Part shown: in pieces, positions 1 through 14,696 of the stretch | Numbering within the stretch: position 1 is the stretch's first letter | Layout: the number at the start of each line of letters is the position of its first letter | Origin: Diphasiastrum complanatum | Taxonomy: Eukaryota; Streptophyta; Lycopodiopsida; Lycopodiales; Lycopodiaceae | Length of the DNA stretch: 64,000 nucleotides | Reading direction: 5' to 3' | NCBI GenBank assembly: GCA_029204225.1 | Contig: CM055108.1 | Span: forward strand, 20,591,644-20,655,643 | Notes under the pieces: generated by a model | Seen by the model: only the letters and a program-made list of their open reading frames with translations | The model's database searches: none | Told to the model about the DNA's origin: nothing | Translations under genes and position numbers: made by a program

Positions 1-1
1 T

Positions 2-493
2 GGAGATATGGTTTATCTACGCTTACGGTTTGCACGTCATCATTTTGTCCAGGGCCATGCTTCTACTGAGAAGCTTGCATCACGTTATTATGGGCCTTAT
101 CACATTGTGGAGGTTCTTAGTCCAGTTACATATTGCTTACAGCTTCCTGCTTCCACACGCGCCTGTGATGTATTCCATGTCAGTTTATTACGTGCTGCTA
201 TTGAGGATGACGCTCCTTGTGATGCTGAGTTTCCTACTGCTCCAGAGTTATTTCCATTTTTACATGCTGCTATATTACAGATCCGTCTATACCATAGTCG
301 ACGCCGCCGACAGATTCAGTTTTTGGTCCAGTGGGATGGTCGTCCTATTGAGGAGGCTACATGGGAGCCTATTGATGTGTTTTATCATACACCATTACTT
401 GCGGATCAGGCTCGTGCTCTTGCTGCACTTGTTGATTCTTCTACATCAGATGTTCCTCTAGTTGTTGATGCACCAGGGCTTGCTGCTACTTGA
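2..493 (+). CDS. Ty3/gypsy chromovirus polyprotein, 3' end (integrase C-terminus plus chromodomain)
   Basis: This is the end of a retrotransposon polyprotein; the reading frame is already open at the window edge, so the N-terminal part is outside. Early in the fragment is the integrase C-terminal core with the sequence RYYGPYHIVEVLSPVTYCL, followed by DVFHVSLLR, the usual plant GPY/F-type module. Near residues 100-120 lies a chromodomain with FLVQWDGRPIEEATWEP, the hallmark of chromoviruses; in this family it targets integration to marked chromatin. The frame stops at 491-493, and a polypurine tract and the 3' LTR follow directly. No stop codon or frameshift is seen, so the visible part is intact. 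Assignment to Ty3/gypsy is secure; activity of the whole element cannot be judged. Confidence 0.88.
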   Translation, partial: GDMVYLRLRFARHHFVQGHASTEKLASRYYGPYHIVEVLSPVTYCLQLPASTRACDVFHVSLLRAAIEDDAPCDAEFPTAPELFPFLHAAILQIRLYHSRRRRQIQFLVQWDGRPIEEATWEPIDVFYHTPLLADQARALAALVDSSTSDVPLVVDAPGLAAT

Positions 494-539
494 TTCGGTT
501 ATCTTTTTGGCAGTTGGGTCTTTTTTTTGTGTCGGGGAG

Positions 540-959
540 AGTTATGGACTCGGCTCATTACATTCGCCGCGTCCATTTACATTTACAGTTACTTTACTTT
601 ATATGCATAATCAGGCCTTGGGCTCTTTTTTATTCATTAGTGACATTCAGACTATATGGTTGGCCTTTGGCCTTATTATTCATTATTAGGCCATTTGGAC
701 ATATTACTAGAGAGTGGGGGCCTTCTTGGAGGGCGCACTATTATCCCTCCCAGTTGGGCCCTAGCCACTGGAAGCTTCCTTTTAGGGCTTCCTCTTGGCT
801 ATAAGTAGGGAAACTGTGTCATTTGTCATTCAGCTGATGATATTGATCTCTCTCTTTAGCCTCCTTAATCTCTCTCTTTCCTGCTTTCTAGGGTTAAGTC
901 TTGCTTATGTGATGCTTTCATAGCTTAATTCTAGATCAGCTGTGGCTCTATTCGTAACT
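540..959 (+). repeat. 3' LTR of the chromovirus
   Basis: A purine tract (GTCGGGGAG, 531-539) sits just before AGTTATGG, and the repeat ends ...CGTAACT, giving a 5-bp terminal inverted repeat AGTTA/TAACT instead of the usual TG...CA. The limits come from comparison with a reverse-oriented copy at 59837-60279, whose ends have a clean 5-bp target duplication. It contains GGCTATAAGTAGGG near 798-811, a likely TATA region, followed by a CT-rich leader. The 5' LTR is outside the window. Confidence 0.8.
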
Positions 960-1521
960 TATCTTGCTAGGGGTTCTAGGCTAGGAACGATGATGCTACG
1001 GGCACAAACTTGAGCTAGAAGGGATCATCATTGCCTTCATGGAAGGCCAAAAAGGAACAGGGCTTGAAGGTTTGGAGAAAGTCCCTGATCAGGTTGCTCT
1101 TAGTGATGTCGTTGATGTTTTATAAGCAACCGTTCAGGCTGGGGCATGGGGAAAGATTGGGGGTTCTAAGGCAATTGCTCTTGGGATGAGTGTTGAAAGA
1201 GCAGCAGTGGCTAGGGCTGGTAGTGTGGGGAGAGTTAAAGGTCCCAATCCTTGCTCGGAAGCTTCTAGACAACAGTTGGATGGAGTGTCAAGTCTGGATT
1301 GGTGAACATAGAGGCTCCCATCCCATGACACCAGATGGAGGAAGGACTACACATTACCAACAAGAAAGGGAGGGAAGCACAAAGGAAGCCTAGTCATACA
1401 TGAGGTATACATCAAAGGTATGGTCAAATTTTCGTCATTTTGACATTGTCGTTTTCGCCAGCCATCAAATTTGGAAGGGAGTTTCCTTACGCTTCGTAGA
1501 TGAGATGCTATGGGATGTCGG

Positions 1522-1524
<3 letters not shown>
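960..1524. other. Flank without recognised gene
   Basis: No coding pattern, terminal repeat or RNA structure was recognised. Short open frames on both strands overlap each other and look like chance. Confidence 0.4.

Positions 1525-1572
<48 letters not shown>
1525..1572. repeat. (CT)n microsatellite
   Basis: Uninterrupted CT dinucleotide run of about 48 bp followed by a C-rich stretch. Confidence 0.95.
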
Positions 1573-1575
<3 letters not shown>

Positions 1576-3100
1576 CCCCATTTCCCCTTCTCCCTATCCA
1601 TCTCCTCCAACAAGGACTTGGGGCCTTTCTTCCTTTATTATTCTATTCCTTTGTTAGCTCTCTCTAGGGTGCTCCCTCCTACGGTGCTATGATTGGCCCT
1701 AGGTTGGTTATACCTATCACTTCCTTTAAAAGATGAGGAAAGTTGAAAGATCCTTGCCTAAGATAGTTATTCTGAAGAGTAACTTTTCCCTTTGAAAGGT
1801 TGAGGACTTTGTTAATTACATACTCATTGATGTAGATGGGAATATGATTATCATTCGTATAGCAATCAAAAAGTTTTTGACTTTCTCCCAAGACTTGTAA
1901 GCCTTTTTAATTGAGTCACGAGATTGATTGGTAGGAAGGTTTAAGATTTCAAGGCCTTTTCCATTTAGGATCGATAGGGAAGTGGGGCGAGATAAGGATA
2001 TGACAAGGATGTTCACATCACCAAGTGCAATATGCACACGGTTAGCGGCGGTGGCCTTGAGCTTCTTCTGTTTGAGATTTTGTTTGTCTAGAGCATGTGT
2101 TTCAAGCATCTCTTGAAGCCTGTTTTACACTATGTGATTAGCAATATACCATTGTCTGGTTGGCTGCCACTCCAAACCACATGATTTTCTTGGTCTTGCC
2201 TACCTTCTTCGTAAGAGATTTCTTGGACGTTGTGTCTCGGTTTCCAAGTGAGGGTGTGGTAGTGAGGATGTGATAGACTTCAGGTCTTGGATGGGAGATA
2301 AGATATGACTAAGCATCTTGAGTAGGGTTGGGCTAGATGGAAGGAATATTGAGGAGTTGGATGTTATGACTATTTAAGTGTGAATATTGAGGAGTTGCAA
2401 TCATCCTCAAGTTGTCTTGTGAGCAGCCACCCTCATCTTGAAGTTCGCACATGCCATCTAGTGTATCGTCAAGGACAAGAAAGACCCGCAATGCATTGCA
2501 TCTTGCAGTCATGTTTTATCACTTGCATCTTACCCCTAAGGCAAGTCCCAAGGAGTAGATGGTGACTTTGAACCATAGTTGCACAGAAATGCGTTCCCGG
2601 AAACAAAAATGCTTCTAGAAACGGGTTTCTAGATCCATAATCGTTGGAAAAAGAAAAAATAGATATTTATGATACTGCATTGCTTTGCAGGTTATACTGA
2701 ACCGTGCCTTTCTTAGTTCTCCCTCAAAGAACTCATATCTCTATTTGTCGAAGCTACCAAATGAGGACCCATTAATGGTATTCATAGTTTCCAATTAAAG
2801 TTTCCAGCTTCCCATGAGAGTTGGAGCACTCACGACTTAATGTCTCTTTTGTAGAAATTCGGTTGGATCCTAGATGTTGTGACAATGGTTCAAAGGGGCT
2901 TTAAATGATTAACATATTTTTGAGGTTCCAAATGCAGCTAAATAATAAGGCCCTAATTGTAAAAACAATTGAAGAAACCAATAAACCCTTACTAGACATC
3001 CTAACTCTTCCCTATTTAACATAATCATTTTTGTCATATGTTTTAGTAACCTTTTGCAATGAGAAATTTTACTTGCATATTTTCAGTATCCTCTTACATT
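1573..3100. other. Non-coding stretch, unclassified
   Basis: Minus-strand open frames at 1679-1891 and 1816-2109 overlap in different frames and could be remains of a repeat-borne protein, but no family was recognised. The rest is AT-rich and interrupted in all frames. Confidence 0.3.
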
Positions 3101-3480
3101 TCAAATTATACTCAATTCTCTCATAAAATGCAGAAAAGTACTTGGACTTTCTTCATTCTTTTGCAAACAAGAAAAGATTTGCCTTCTTAGAGTCAACACT
3201 CTAGAAGAAGACTTGGATTCATAAAGCTTCTTCAATGAATTCCAAGCTTCCAAAGATGATGTGCACTTACCAACTTCATTGTTTGTATGCACTCGATATT
3301 GTGTCTCTTCTATAGCACCTTCAAAAATCATTATTACACAAGCATCTCTTTATTTCCAATATGAGATTTTCTAACATCCTTGACACTTGCTTTCGAATTA
3401 AGGTCACGTGATGTCTGTTCCCTTGTTGCTAACAAGACATTGAATGTCTTTCGCATTTGTCTTCAAGAGTGGAACTCATA
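3101..3480 (-). pseudogene. Ty1/copia gag fragment (UBN2-type)
   Basis: The minus strand encodes a 76-residue open piece with AWNSLKKLYESKSSSRVLTL and LHFMRELS, typical of the copia gag UBN2 region (pattern W..L...Y......R...L...L). Upstream, towards 3480, the reading continues with stop codons in place of the gag N-terminus. No zinc knuckle, protease or LTR was found attached, so this is a lone broken fragment. It differs from the gag of both longer copia elements in the window and probably belongs to another lineage. Confidence 0.65.
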
Positions 3481-6041
<2,561 letters not shown>

Positions 6042-6046
6042 ATAAC

Positions 6047-6320
6047 ACTTAGAATTTGCTTGGAACAGGAACACAGATCATGCTACATAGTAACACAGAC
6101 AGAAAACACTCTCCACAACAAGCTCACATAGCAACTGTATTTCTCAAAATGAAATTATACTGTACATAAAGTTGTTCACTCAGGCAACCCATGCATGACC
6201 TAGGTTGCCGTTGGCGGGACGTGTGTCCCGTCGACTTGCCTCGTGGCAAGGCCAACTGATCTTTATCAACTGATAGGACCCACAATACAGTAGCACAATG
6301 ATTCTACTTTAATTCTAACT
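6047..6320 (-). repeat. 3' LTR of the copia element
   Basis: Closely similar to 13343-13616. In element orientation it begins AGTTAGAATT and ends AATTCTAAGT, an imperfect 10-bp terminal inverted repeat lacking TG...CA. Confidence 0.9.
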
Positions 6321-6329
6321 CTCTCCCTT

Positions 6330-7868
6330 AAAGTAGAGTCTACTTTTTATACATTCATATGCATATCTTTAAAGTTAACAAACTTTAAGTACAGAAAGTT
6401 TTGATCTAAACTTATCAAACTTTTCTCCAACAACTGGCTTAGTGAAAATATCAGCTAGTTGTTCTTCCGTACTGCAATGAACAACATGAATTTAACGACT
6501 CAGCAGCCTCTCACGTATAAAGTGATAATGAATCTCAATGTATTTGGTTCTCGCATGGAATACTAGGAAAAGCAACTACCAAAAAACTGGAATACATACC
6601 CTGTGGTGGATCTACGATCATCATAGTCACCTCCCCAATCCGCATCCACATAGCCACACAACTCAGGTAAACCGTCATGCTTTCTGTAAATCAAGCCATA
6701 ATTTGAAGTGCCTTTCACATAACACAAAATGCGTTCAGCTGTCTTCCAATGCGTTTCTATAGGTGCTGCCATAAACTGACTTACAATGCCAACAACATAA
6801 CATATATCTGGTCTAGTCGTGGTAAGGTAAATCAAGCTCCCTACTAATTGCCTATACTTTGTAGCATCAAATGATTATGACTCATCAAGCTTAGAAAGCT
6901 TCTTACCTAGTTCAATAGGAGTATTCACTGGTTTGCAATCCTGCAACCTAAACATGTGCAACAACTCTTTGACATACTTCACCTGTGTTAAACCCACTTC
7001 GTGTCCTTTTTGCCACACCTCTACTCCAAGGCAATAATGCATCAGACTGAGATCTGTCATCTTGAATTGTTCCATGGGGTCTTTCTTGATTATATCTATC
7101 ATCTCTTGATTATTTCTCGTAATAATCAAGTCATCAACATAAAGAGCAATCAAAGCAACCATACCATCAAAGCATAAGACATATAGATTTGGATCAGAAT
7201 GTGTTCTCACCATCCCCTTTGAACAAAAGTAGGCATCAATCCTGCTATACCACACACATGGTGCCTGTTTAAGACCATAAAGCGCTTTCTTCAAGCGACA
7301 TACTTTATTTTCCAATCCCTTCGCTACAAAGCCTTCAGGTTGATTCATGAACACCTATTCTTCTAACTCACCATTTAGAAAAGCAGATTTCACATCCATC
7401 TGATGCAAAGCCAACCACAATGTGAAGCTAAAGCAACTAGTAGACGTAGAGTATTCCACTTACATACTGGCACAAAGGTCTCCTCATAGTCGATACCTTT
7501 ACTTTGTGCATACCCTTTGATCACCAATCTTGCCTTGTGCTTTGCTATACTTCCATCTGCATGGTACTTAGTCCTGTATACCCATTTTCAACCAATGGGT
7601 TTCTTGCCAACTGGTGGTTCTACTAAGTCCCATGTGCTATGCTTAGCAATTGACTCCATCTCCTCTCCCATGGCCTTGACCCAAATGTCATCATCCTTCG
7701 CGTCACCATAAGTTGAAGGTTCTTTGCTTTGAATAATGCTAGATAAGAGAGCATAATTTGCTTCATACCTTTCAAGTTGTGTCTTCTCTCTTGTTGATCT
7801 TCATAGCTTTCCATGGCTAGATGATCCTGGAAAGTCATCCATGTCGCGGTTCTCCAACAATCTCTCAA
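6330..7868 (-). pseudogene. Copia reverse transcriptase and RNase H region, broken
   Basis: The start of the RVT_2-type reverse transcriptase is split by stops at about 7870-7360. The 159-residue piece at 6875-7354 has KALYGLKQAP and the catalytic ALYVDDLI. The piece at 6563-6835 carries TRPDICYVVGIVSQFM and the RNase H start with VDADWGGDYDDRRSTTGY. The frame then runs into a short unrelated tail, and the RNase H C-terminal part resumes downstream (HARTKYIEIHYHFIRERL, then QLADIFTKPV) with a stop codon. Roughly 70 residues of RNase H between the two are missing, an internal deletion that removes the central catalytic acidic residues. Confidence 0.85.
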
Positions 7869-8104
7869 ACCACTTAGGGAGCTTCCTGTCAGGTGATCGG
7901 CTTCCTAGAGAAAATGTATCCGTTTGTCACCTGCAACTTCAATCCTTCTTGCACCAAAAGGTTTGTCTCTACCTCTCCAACCTGTCTCTTGAGGTTGAGT
8001 AGTAGTATCTTGAGATGTATCCTCATATTCATCACTCGGAAGGTCAATGAATGGATCATCATCAGGTGGTATCGTCACTATACCATCTTTCCCACTAGAT
8101 GTAT

Positions 8105-9800
8105 CTATCTTATTAGCTCCTCGTCTTCATACATCTTGGATTCATCAAAGATAACATCACTGCTTACATGGATTTTATTTTTCACTGGATAAAAACATCT
8201 ATAGCCCTTCACACAATCATCATATCCTAGGAATATACACTTGATAGCTTTTACATTTAGGAATGTGTACAAAGGCCTTACATACAAAGATTCGCAAGTG
8301 GTTCACCTTTGGCTTCTTCTTCGTGAATGCTTCCTCAGGTGTTATCTTTGGTATGGAAATGGTAGGACTTCTATTTTGAAGATAGACTGCTGTATTGCAT
8401 GCTTTTGACCAAAAATCGTTTGGTAGTTTCATCTCAGCTAGCATAGATCTGGCACTTTCCACAATCGTACGATTCTTGCGCTCAGCTACACCATTGAGAG
8501 TGGGAGTATGAGCTTGCATAAATTGTCTTTTGATCCCACATTGATCACAAAGATCATTGAAGTCATTAAACTTGTACTCACCTCCACTATCTGATCTTAG
8601 GACTTTGATCTTCCTACCTGTCAGATTTTCGACCAATGCTTTGAAGCTCTTGAAATTGTCAAATGCATCCGATTTTTTCTTTAAGAAGTAGATCCACGTC
8701 TTACGTGACATATCATCAATAAAGGTCATGAAATAGAAGGTTTTACCTAAGGACATGGTCCTCATAGGCCTGCATAAATCTTTGTGGATTAAATCCAGGA
8801 TGTTCTTTGCTCTTGCAACACCACCTTTATTGAACTTCTCTCGATGCTGCTTTTCCTATACACATGATTCGCACATCGATTTCAAGTGGTCTTCTATAGT
8901 AGCAATCCTATTACCATCTCCAATTTTTTCATCAAACGGAGGCTTGCCAAGTTCAAATGACCAAGCCTCTTATGCCACAACTCAGTTTGCGGTGGAATGG
9001 ACGATACGAGTCCATGTTGCCCCTTGATTGTAGCATTCAACTTGTACAATTTTGTATTGGGCTCTCTTACTCCATCCACAATAACTTTGAATTTTTGGTT
9101 CACATCCTTCACAAAGCAACGATCATGGGCGAATTCTACTTTCAACTTTTGATCAATAATGACTCCAACAAAAAGTAGATTTTTCTTCAAACCTGGTACG
9201 TAAAGTACCTCCCTGATCATGATGCTTTTGTCATCAAGTAGTTGGATTGAAACGGTGCCTATCCCCTTGATCTTGCACACATCGCCATTTGCTTGTGAAA
9301 TAGACGTTCCATTATCCAACACTTTCAAGCTACTGAACCAATTCTTGTTACCTGTCATGTGTCTTGTGGCTCCCGAGTCAATATACCATGCTTGATCATC
9401 TTGATTAGATGACAATGCAGATATGAATATGCTAGAGTCTTCAATCTCACCCTCGTCGACAAAGTTACCTGCTTGATTTGGTTTCTCCTTGCCTTGTTCT
9501 ACCAGGAATTTGCGACATTCACTCTTCCAATGGCCCTTTTTACCACAATGGAAGCACTTGCCTTTCTTCTTGGTCTTACTAGAAGATCCCTCATCCTCCT
9601 GAGTCTTGGCAAATTGCTGTCTAGACTTCTTCTTGCCCTTGCCCTTGCCTTTGTTTTTGGCATGTTGCAAGTGCCTGATCGTCAGTATTTTGATGTCTGG
9701 CTTTCACCATTACTTGTCGTTGCTCTTCCTGCATCAAGATTCCTATGAGCTTGTCAAAGGTTGGTGATCTTTCTCTTGATGCTATTGCGCTCACAAACAT
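8105..9800 (-). pseudogene. Copia gag zinc knuckle, protease and integrase region
   Basis: Reading from 9800 down, the gag end has FDKLIGILMQEEQ. A CCHC knuckle follows (CFHCGKKGHWKSEC), then the protease with WYIDSGATRHMTG, and the pre-integrase module LWHKRLGHLNLASL. The integrase core at 8220-8765 shows the DDE region with FIDDMSRKTW, RSDSGGEY and NGVAERKNRT. The piece at 8105-8287 carries KCIFLGYDDCVKGYRC, the usual integrase to reverse-transcriptase linker. Frames shift between these blocks (near 8900 and 8250), so no single polyprotein is left. Domain order protease-integrase-RT proves the copia type. Confidence 0.88.
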
Positions 9801-9832
9801 CTAATAGGGTTCTGCAATGCCACGTGTGATTT

Positions 9833-10390
9833 TTTTGCAAAATTTTAAGATTTTTTGGAAACAAACCCTTGCAGACTAGTATGCACATGTATCTCAGTCA
9901 GATTCTGCTGCTCACTAAGCTGCGAGAGTTACTTCTCAAGGAAACTCAAAAAATCTTGAAAAAAGTGCATTTTTTGTGGTTTCTTTGCAAAATTTTAAGA
10001 TTTTCTAGGAACAAACCCTTGCAGACTGGTATGCACTTGTATCTCAGTCAGATTCACCTACTCACCAAGCTGCAAGAGTTACTTCCCCAGGAAACTCAAA
10101 AAATCTTGAAAAAAGTGCATTTTTGGGGGTTTTTTGGCCAAATTTTGAGATCTTATGGGAGCTAATCTTTGCAGGCTGCTATGTGCTTGTATCTGAGTTA
10201 GATCTACTTGCTTACCAAGCTGAGACAATTACTTCCCAGGGAAACTTAAATTTTTTTTGTCTGAGCAGGTTCTAGGCCACTTTTTGCTCTTGAACCTTCA
10301 CAAGGGGCACTTTTTTTGGGATCTAACTCTCGCAGACTTCTCTGTGTCCTTGTCTCAGTGAGATGGAACTTTAAAGAGCTTTACGAAGGT
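9833..10390. repeat. ~150-bp tandem repeat, 3-4 diverged units
   Basis: Each unit has the order: AAATTTT-AGATTTT stretch, CTTGCAGACT-GTATGCAC, TATCTCAGTCAGATTC, CACTAAGCTGC, GAAACTCAAAAAATCTTG. Units start near 9833, 9983 and 10134; a fourth partial unit follows from about 10310. Confidence 0.8.
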
Positions 10391-11094
10391 TAGTTTGAAT
10401 TTCTTTTTGATTTTTACAAGGATTTTTGAATTTTTTTGGGTTTTTTTTTTTCTGTATTTTCAAAATCTGATGGGAACTAACCCTCGCAGGCTTCTATGCA
10501 GGTCTGGGACAGTACCCTGGAGCTGCTGCCAGTCATGCAAAGGTTCATGCCCACTGGTTTTTGAGAAATCAAAATCTGATGAGATTTTGCCTCTCTTTTT
10601 CCCACCAAAAATAGATTTTGAGCTTTTATTTCTATTTTTTTGGATTTTATAGATTAATGAAGGGATTGGGTGCTTGGATCTGATGCTCCCACCCCACAAT
10701 CTCTCCCTACAGTGAAAACAAACAAAAACAATCACGAAAAACGACAAAAACTAATACTACTTACACTATTCTATCCCTAAAATCCGATTTTTTTGGTGAA
10801 AAAAGAGAAGAGAGAGAAGAGGAGAGGGATACAGGAAAAGAGGAAGAGAGTGAGAAAGCTATGCGGCGAAACGAGTGTATGGCGCTCCTCGACAACGACG
10901 CCACTGTTGTGTCATCGATGTAGCATAGGGGTCCGTCGCTGGGAGCGGCAACCTCGCCTTCACCTATATAGCAAGAAGAGAGAGGGAGAGGAGAGAGAGG
11001 ACAAAGAGAGTGGAGAGAGGGAGAGAGAGAGATTGCCTAGGTTGAGAAAGGCTTTGGGGGCTCGAGCGCCTACCCAAAGCTGTTCTATCCCAAT

Positions 11095-11221
<127 letters not shown>

Positions 11222-11702
11222 TGGAGAAACCAAGAGAGTTTTATTAGAATGAGAATGGAAGATGATTCAATACAAAGGAAATGGCTCTCTCTTATAGATT
11301 TTAGAGGTGAGCCTCCTTCACTCTCATTGGCCACTTCATTCGGGCAAGGATTCTAATCCAAGCCTTTAAAATAAACACAACTTAAATCTATTGGTGCTAA
11401 GAAAGCACAAGGGCACTCACATGATTCATGTGAGTTTTAAGTTGGACCCTATTAGCTTTTTTATTTGCAACTTGACTTAGGGCCTCTAATGTCATTTTAG
11501 AGTTTTAAGCCCCTAGTCTCTTATTCCTAGGAATTACAACTTGCTACTTGTGCTGGGTTGGGCTTACACGCGCAGGATGCCAGTGCCCTTGCACTTATTA
11601 CCCTACTTACAATGTACTGTGGCGGGGCCCACTAGGTAAGGCTTGGCCAACAGTATTTCAAGTGGTGGGACCCACTTGTTTAAGTGGTGGGACCCACAAC
11701 AT

Positions 11703-12021
11703 TCAGAAACATGATTCTTGATGGATTTGACGTCTCGAACTGCTCCTTTAGCACATCCCATGCTTGTTTGGGTGTAACAACATCACAAATGTGGGTAATG
11801 ATGTGATCCTTCACTGACAAGTTAATGAAGGTCAAAGCCTTCCTCATCTTTTTGTCGAACACTTTGATATCCGTTTTATTTGGCAGCCTTCTCTCATCAG
11901 GTGTGACAACTTCCTACACATCTTTCTCCATCAGTATGTTTTTCATTTTGAATTTCCACACTGCATAGTTGGAAATCCCGTCCAATTTGCTACTTTCACT
12001 CAAAATGGACTCTCCCATGTT
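11703..12021 (-). pseudogene. Copia gag N-terminal part
   Basis: The minus strand from about 12021 starts with an ATG and shows the gag pattern LDGISNYAVWKFKMKN, followed by VTPKQAWDVLKEQFETS and RIMFLN near the insertion edge. One in-frame TAG near 11913 replaces an expected tryptophan codon. The 3' part of this domain is lost at the insertion at 11697 and resumes beyond 9800. Confidence 0.8.
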
Positions 12022-13330
12022 TGCCATCGCAAAACTGCTTGAAACTTCTATGCCGAGGCCAACTGTGATGTCAGAAGTTGAAAATAATGACCTGCACTTT
12101 TTCTCTTACCAAGCCACTCGCGGCTTTTCCACCAATTTGAAAGCCAAATCGGCGTCGCCTTCCGAAATGCACTTAGTCGTCAACTCCCAACTGCGTGCCC
12201 AATGGAATGGTGAAATCGCTTTTGGCACACTCCGAACACTTTCTCCGCTGCAATCACTCTGTTTTGTTGTACCATACTTGCAGGTACAGTCCGGGTGCCC
12301 TTCGTGTGGAGGTTATAGTCTTTCATTTGGGTCAAAACGGGCAAAGGACCCAAAAATAGGGATTTTCCTTGTTTTTGAACTATTTCTTCATTTTGAAGAA
12401 ACTTCACTCTTCACTTGTGAAGGGACCCAACTCAACTTTCAATGTGAAAATTTGTATTGAAGTTGAAGGCCAGAATACACTTCAAGACCCTTCAACCTTT
12501 CATGGGCTCTTTAAGCTGTCATCCAACGATCACTTAAATCCAATGGTCCACACTGCTTCTCGGAAACACGATCTATACCATTGATTGAGCCTTAGGCAGA
12601 TCCTACGATGTCATGCAACTTTGCACGCTGAATCAGTTTCCATGGGCCACTGGGTCCTTCCAGACGCAAGGGGACTAGTCACGCTTGTCGCGTGCCACTG
12701 TCCGTGCTACCTCCTCCTCTCTTCTCCTCCTGCAAGCTTCCTTTCAAGCTTTTCTCCCAGGGTTTTGTAGCTATGGCTGCCACCAAGAATTGGTTCTGCA
12801 CCCTGAAGCTTCCACGACCATCCACGACCTTCTCTGATCTGATTCGCACTGTAGGGCGCCCTCCTCCTGGATTTTCACAACTTTCAAAACAATTTAGAAT
12901 GAAGAGAAATCTCTGATTTTGTGCTCCCAAATCCCAAACCAGGGTTTTTCACACAAATCTATTCTTGGCTTCCAATTCACAGTGTTCTGACAAGCCTATC
13001 CTCTTGCTATAAAATCGCCCTACTGTTTGAACTTTGATGCTTCAATCCATTCGTCAAACGATGTCCGATTGAATGCACACTGACTGCAAACACCAAGTAG
13101 CCTTCTTTCGAAATTTCAAAATTCCATTTGTTGAGGTTCTGATTCAGCCAACAACCCTTGTCTATGAATCTTCACACAATCTCAGGCTCACCAAGCTTCT
13201 GTGTGCTAAACTCTCTGCACCAGTGCTTCTCCTTCCGTCTTCAACCCATCGTAAACCTCGAACTCTCAGAAGACAGTTCTCCCGAAGCTCTTTTCAACGA
13301 CGATGCTGTACAGTGTACACTCCCTGTACG
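12022..13330 (-). other. Long untranslated leader of the copia element
   Basis: About 1.3 kb lies between the primer site and gag. It has no domain match in either strand; the open frames are short and overlap. Plus-strand frames at 11969-12460 and 12692-12916 are judged chance. A long leader is common in plant copia elements, but part of it may be a further old insertion. Confidence 0.5.
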
Positions 13331-13342
13331 GCTCTGATACCA
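13331..13342 (-). promoter_or_regulatory. Copia primer-binding site
   Basis: Minus strand TGGTATCAGAGC, complementary to the initiator tRNA-Met 3' end as in most plant copia elements, directly abutting the LTR. Confidence 0.9.
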
Positions 13343-13616
13343 ACTTAAAATTTGCTTCGAACAGGAACACAGATCATGCTACACAGTAACACAGAGAGAA
13401 AACACTCTCCACAGCAAGCTCACATAGCAACTGTATTTCTCAAAATGAAACTACACTATACATATAGTTGTTCGCTCATGCAACCCATGCATGACCCAGG
13501 TTGCTGTTGGCGGGATGCGTGTCCCGTCGACTTGCCTTGTGGTGAGGCCAATTGATCCTTATCAACTGATAGGACCCACAGTACAGTAGCACAATGATTC
13601 TACTTTAATTCTAACT
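13343..13616 (-). repeat. 5' LTR of the copia element
   Basis: 274 bp, the same length as the 3' LTR. It is followed by the duplicated target ATAAC (13617-13621). Confidence 0.9.
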
Positions 13617-13621
13617 ATAAC

Positions 13622-14696
13622 AACTTGACCATCATAAAAAGTTAAGAGCCAAAATGTATTTTAGAACTACTTGGGTCCTTTCTTATTTTTGGTCCATTGA
13701 TATTTAGATCTATCTCTACTTCTCGCGCCTTTGGCTTATGGGTACAGTGCACCTTCTAAGGGTGTCTGACGTTATAACACTGATAGATCTAACTCTTATG
13801 CTTTTATTTCCGCCACCATAAAATTTGTTGGGGAGGTGCTGGGCTTTGTTTTCGGTCATTGGCCAGTCTGCAACTTGTTGACCTTCTGATATTGGTGTTC
13901 CCGATGAATCTGGATTATGGAATTCCTTCTTGGTTTCTCGTCAACATTCCTTGATGTAGTTCGACGGTATGATTCCTTCATTCGACATTCATTAGGCACT
14001 TTCAGCATTTGTAACAATATTAAAGGTTGAACTTTCTTCATACCAACTCGGTGAGGAGAAGCCAACACCACGTCATATGTTGGTTCAGGCAGCTAGAGCG
14101 CCCACAACTTTTCCTACTAGCTCATTTGATAGAATTTCTGCCCCCTCTTTAACTTTTGAATGTGTTGTCAGTGGAGCAATGGGAAAATCCTCTTTCTGAG
14201 TTTTGATTCCCCCATATTTAAATTGAATGATACGGTCCCACCATAGCTCACACGAACATCTTGTAAAACCATGGAATCCATTAGAAGAATCTTCATTAGA
14301 TGGAATCCGTTAGAAGAATCTTCTAACATGCCTCCACTGCAATTTTGGTGACAGTCCCTTGGCACCTGCGTATGTCTTTGGCATTGGCGTGCATGGATGT
14401 GAAATTGTGGCGAAAGAGGGTGAAAAAGGGGTATAGACAAGAGGGGGAAGAGACTTGGCAAAAAAATGGGGAAAAAAAGTTTAGCAACAAAGTTGAGCTA
14501 TAGTGGGGGGGGGGGGGGGGGGGAAACAAAGAAGCTATATGTACATGGTAATAAGAAAATAAAGGAACATAAAAAAGAAAAAAATGAGATAATAGTGAAA
14601 ACAATAAAAATAAAAATAAAATTAAGTCCCGAGATGGTTTTTTCGACCTTTTCTCTCATTTTTTTTTTGAAAAAGATACAACCTGCGAGATATGCT
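13622..14696. other. Non-coding stretch with a G19 run
   Basis: No gene recognised. A run of 19 G at 14505-14523 interrupts the sequence, and the frames crossing it are artefacts. A short imperfect duplication (ATGGAATCC.TTAGAAGAATCTTC) lies near 14270-14325. Confidence 0.4.
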
